DNA of 8,990 nucleotides from Rhodothermales bacterium (GTDB lineage: Bacteria > Bacteroidota > Rhodothermia > Rhodothermales > VXPQ01). Made by a program: the position numbers and the translations under genes. The stretch's first letter is position 1; each line of letters begins with the position of its first letter. This document shows positions 6,209-8,990 of the stretch, piece by piece. Under the pieces are notes generated by a model. That model saw only the letters and a list, made by a program, of their open reading frames with translations. It was not told the origin of the DNA and ran no database searches. The stretch spans positions 1-8,990 of the forward strand of contig JANQSQ010000115.1 in the NCBI GenBank assembly GCA_028283985.1, given 5' to 3'.

Positions 6209-6223
6209 AAAGGCGAGAAAAAA

Positions 6224-6299
6224 CCGGCCCGGAGTGCGGACGATATCCGAGTAATCGAGCTCCATCGGCATACGGGTTTCGGCGGTCAGGGGGCGCGGG
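6224..6299 (-). pseudogene. Detached copy of a sulfatase 3' end (76 bp)
   Basis: On the minus strand this stretch translates as PRPLTAETRMPMELDYSD followed by IVRTPGR. That is nearly the same as the end of the intact sulfatase in this window (HPLTSETRMPMEFDYSD, then IVRTPDR). At DNA level 6224-6299 aligns without gaps to 7469-7544 with about 69 of 76 bases identical, in the same orientation. No sulfatase body is attached: the stop of the secreted unknown protein lies four bases away (6303-6305), and the T9SS remnant begins on the other side. It is a vestige of a second sulfatase copy or a recombination scar. Confidence 0.74.
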
Positions 6300-6302
6300 A
6301 AA

Positions 6303-7196
6303 TCACTCGAAAGGATCGAACTCTTCGGGGTTCTCCATCGCTTTCCTGTACAACTCCTCTTCTCGCTTTGCATTCTCCTCGGGAGTAAGATGGCGGTAAG
6401 GCTTGCGGGCGCCGGAAACAACGGCGGATACGGTGTGTTGAAAATCTCGCAAACGATATTCGCTGGTGATCCGACGTTTGCGCATTTCGTCTTCGTCGTC
6501 GGCTATGGCCTGCGCCATCCGGATGAGTTCGGCGTCTTCGATCGCGGAGGCGAGATCAATGGAGGGCATCAAGTTAGCCCACTCGCCGAGATCGTCCTCG
6601 TTAGCAATGTGGCGATGGGCTATCTGCCGGAGCTGTTCCTGCTCGGAAGCGTCGAAGGCGTCCAGGCCCCAATGATCGACCATCATTTGAAGAACATATA
6701 TTCCGCCGCGAATAGCTTCTTCGTATCCGGGTTCATTCGCGTAAACGAACTCCAGAACGGGCCGGATAGCTTCCCTGCCCATGTCGATCCAGACAGGCGA
6801 ATTACCGCAGCATAGCCAGGGAAGGAGGGCATCGGCGTACGCGGGATCGCGCAGTTGTTTCACTTTGCTGGCCAGACGAAAGCCGTACATGTAGTTGTAC
6901 TTCTCAGGCGAGGGCTTCTCTCCGCTCAGGTAAAATTCTCTCCTGCGCTCGTTTTCGTACCTGAGCGCTTGGGTGGCAGCGTCGCGAAGATCCTGCGTTT
7001 GTTCCTTTGCCGGAATAGCGTCGTAATCGCTCAGGACAGAGGAGGAAACCCGGCGGTCGGGACTTGCGAGCCGCTCGGCGATTTCTTCTTGAGAAAGGCA
7101 AAGCGGCGCCTCTTTCTGCTGAGCAAACGCGGAGGAAGCGATCAAAAAGACGACCAGGGCGAAAAGCGAAGTCTTGCAAAGGAGAATTCGGGCCAT
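6303..7196 (-). CDS. Secreted or periplasmic protein of unknown function, largely helical
   Basis: I do not recognise this 297-residue protein. It starts at ATG 7196-7194 with a clear Sec signal peptide: basic start, hydrophobic core LFALVVFLIASS, and an AFA-QQ cleavage site after about residue 25. The mature part is rich in charged, helix-forming sequence. Segments such as DPAYADALLPWLCC (117-130), IRPVLEFVYANEPGYEE (144-160) and AIEDAELIRMAQAIADDEDE (218-237) are spaced as in alpha-helical solenoids, so a HEAT-like fold is possible but unproven. There are cysteines at 33, 129 and 130 in the mature part, with an adjacent CC pair. The C-terminus is very acidic (ENPEEFDPFE). No catalytic motif is visible. 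It lies between the intact sulfatase and the detached sulfatase tail, on their strand. Codon use and the signal peptide argue for a real gene. No good ribosome binding site is seen. Confidence 0.8.
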   Translation of the reverse strand: MARILLCKTSLFALVVFLIASSAFAQQKEAPLCLSQEEIAERLASPDRRVSSSVLSDYDAIPAKEQTQDLRDAATQALRYENERRREFYLSGEKPSPEKYNYMYGFRLASKVKQLRDPAYADALLPWLCCGNSPVWIDMGREAIRPVLEFVYANEPGYEEAIRGGIYVLQMMVDHWGLDAFDASEQEQLRQIAHRHIANEDDLGEWANLMPSIDLASAIEDAELIRMAQAIADDEDEMRKRRITSEYRLRDFQHTVSAVVSGARKPYRHLTPEENAKREEELYRKAMENPEEFDPFE

Positions 7197-7223
7197 GGCG
7201 TGCTTAAAGTTCGAGTTGAGAAA

Positions 7224-7340
7224 TCAGGGGGCGGTCAGAGGGAACGGAGGAGCGCCTTCCACCTCCAGATGAAGATAACCGCCGGGATAAGCGCCCCACT
7301 CCGTATACTCGAAGTTGGGAATGGGGCTTCCTTTGGTATA
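7224..7340 (-). other. Short protein-tail-like fragment between sulfatase and secreted protein
   Basis: A 38-codon open stretch reads YTKGSPIPNFEYTEWGAYPG, then GYLHLEVEGAPPFPLTAP, and ends in TGA 7226-7224. It is bounded upstream by TAA at 7343-7341 and has no internal ATG start. The composition (aromatic, Gly/Pro-rich, beta-like) looks like coding sequence, such as the end of a lost secreted protein, and it fits the remnant-rich setting. It is in frame with the gene starting at 7196 but separated from it by the stop and nine codons. The family is not recognised, and a chance open stretch cannot be excluded. Confidence 0.3.
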
Positions 7341-7432
7341 TTAAGTCCCGTTATAAGCCAAGCTCCCCCCATTCGTAAATGGTGGCGCGAGAGGAGCGGT
7401 TATCGATAGTGCGTTATCCTGCTCACCCCCCA

Positions 7433-8899
<1,467 letters not shown>

Positions 8900-8969
8900 A
8901 TCATCATGCGGGCAGGTCCCGGAAAGCGGGCATCTCCTGTCAGGGATGCAGGAAGGGATAAAATATCGT

Positions 8970-8990
8970 TTTCCGGACGAATTTCCGGAC
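8970..8990. repeat. 9-bp direct repeat upstream of the sulfatase
   Basis: The word tttccggac occurs at 8970-8978 and 8982-8990, 12 bp apart, about 70-90 bp upstream of the sulfatase ATG. Just downstream on the minus strand is an AT-rich patch (around 8957-8966) that could hold a -10 element. Two evenly spaced half-sites would suit an activator or repressor of the sulfatase, but the window ends here and further copies cannot be checked. Confidence 0.35.

Noticed and set aside
7373..7386. Small inverted repeat ccatt-cgta-aatgg as a terminator after the sulfatase
   Set aside because: The stem is only 5 bp, AT-leaning, with no T-run after it on the minus strand. It is too weak to call.
6855..7409. 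184-codon plus-strand frame opposite the secreted protein
   Set aside because: It is antisense to a frame with a clear signal peptide and has no domain or start signal of its own.

Overview
The window most resembles a chromosomal accessory stretch of a moderately GC-rich member of the Bacteroidota/Rhodothermota side of the FCB group. The strongest taxonomic clue is a C-terminal type IX secretion (T9SS) sorting domain remnant at 6050-6208, since T9SS is confined to that group. A lipoprotein sulfatase and a lipoprotein class A beta-lactamase-like enzyme also fit. The exact lineage cannot be read from the sequence.

Layout: (1) 1-1549, plus strand: the end of ribD and a complete riboflavin synthase gene, an ordinary riboflavin operon piece. 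(2) 1634-4359, minus strand: a restriction-modification cassette read in the order vsr, C5-cytosine methyltransferase, restriction endonuclease. The endonuclease frame is broken by one extra base near 2213. A sigma70-like promoter (TTGACA, 17 bp, CATATT) with a perfect inverted repeat in its spacer lies upstream of vsr. The cassette looks more AT-rich than its neighbours and converges on the rib genes. (3) 4385-6036, minus strand: a vapBC toxin-antitoxin pair with a strong promoter and two exact 12-bp operator-like repeats, followed 37 bp later by a lipoprotein class A beta-lactamase family gene. (4) 6037-6302: a scar zone holding an orphan T9SS sorting-domain tail (plus strand) and a detached 76-bp copy of a sulfatase 3' end (minus strand). 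(5) 6303-8899, minus strand: a secreted protein of unknown function, a short protein-tail-like fragment, and an intact lipoprotein sulfatase whose own 3' end matches the detached copy in (4). (6) 8900-8990: the sulfatase leader with a 9-bp direct repeat.

The methyltransferase probably protects host DNA, and Vsr repairs the T:G mismatches left by deamination of 5-methylcytosine. The endonuclease is probably inactive as sequenced, so the cassette may now act only as a methylation and repair unit. VapB should neutralise VapC and, with it, repress the shared promoter. The 3' part of the window shows several rearrangement scars (T9SS tail, duplicated sulfatase tail, short orphan tail), as expected of a turnover-prone accessory locus. 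I saw no tRNA, rRNA, CRISPR array or intact transposase.
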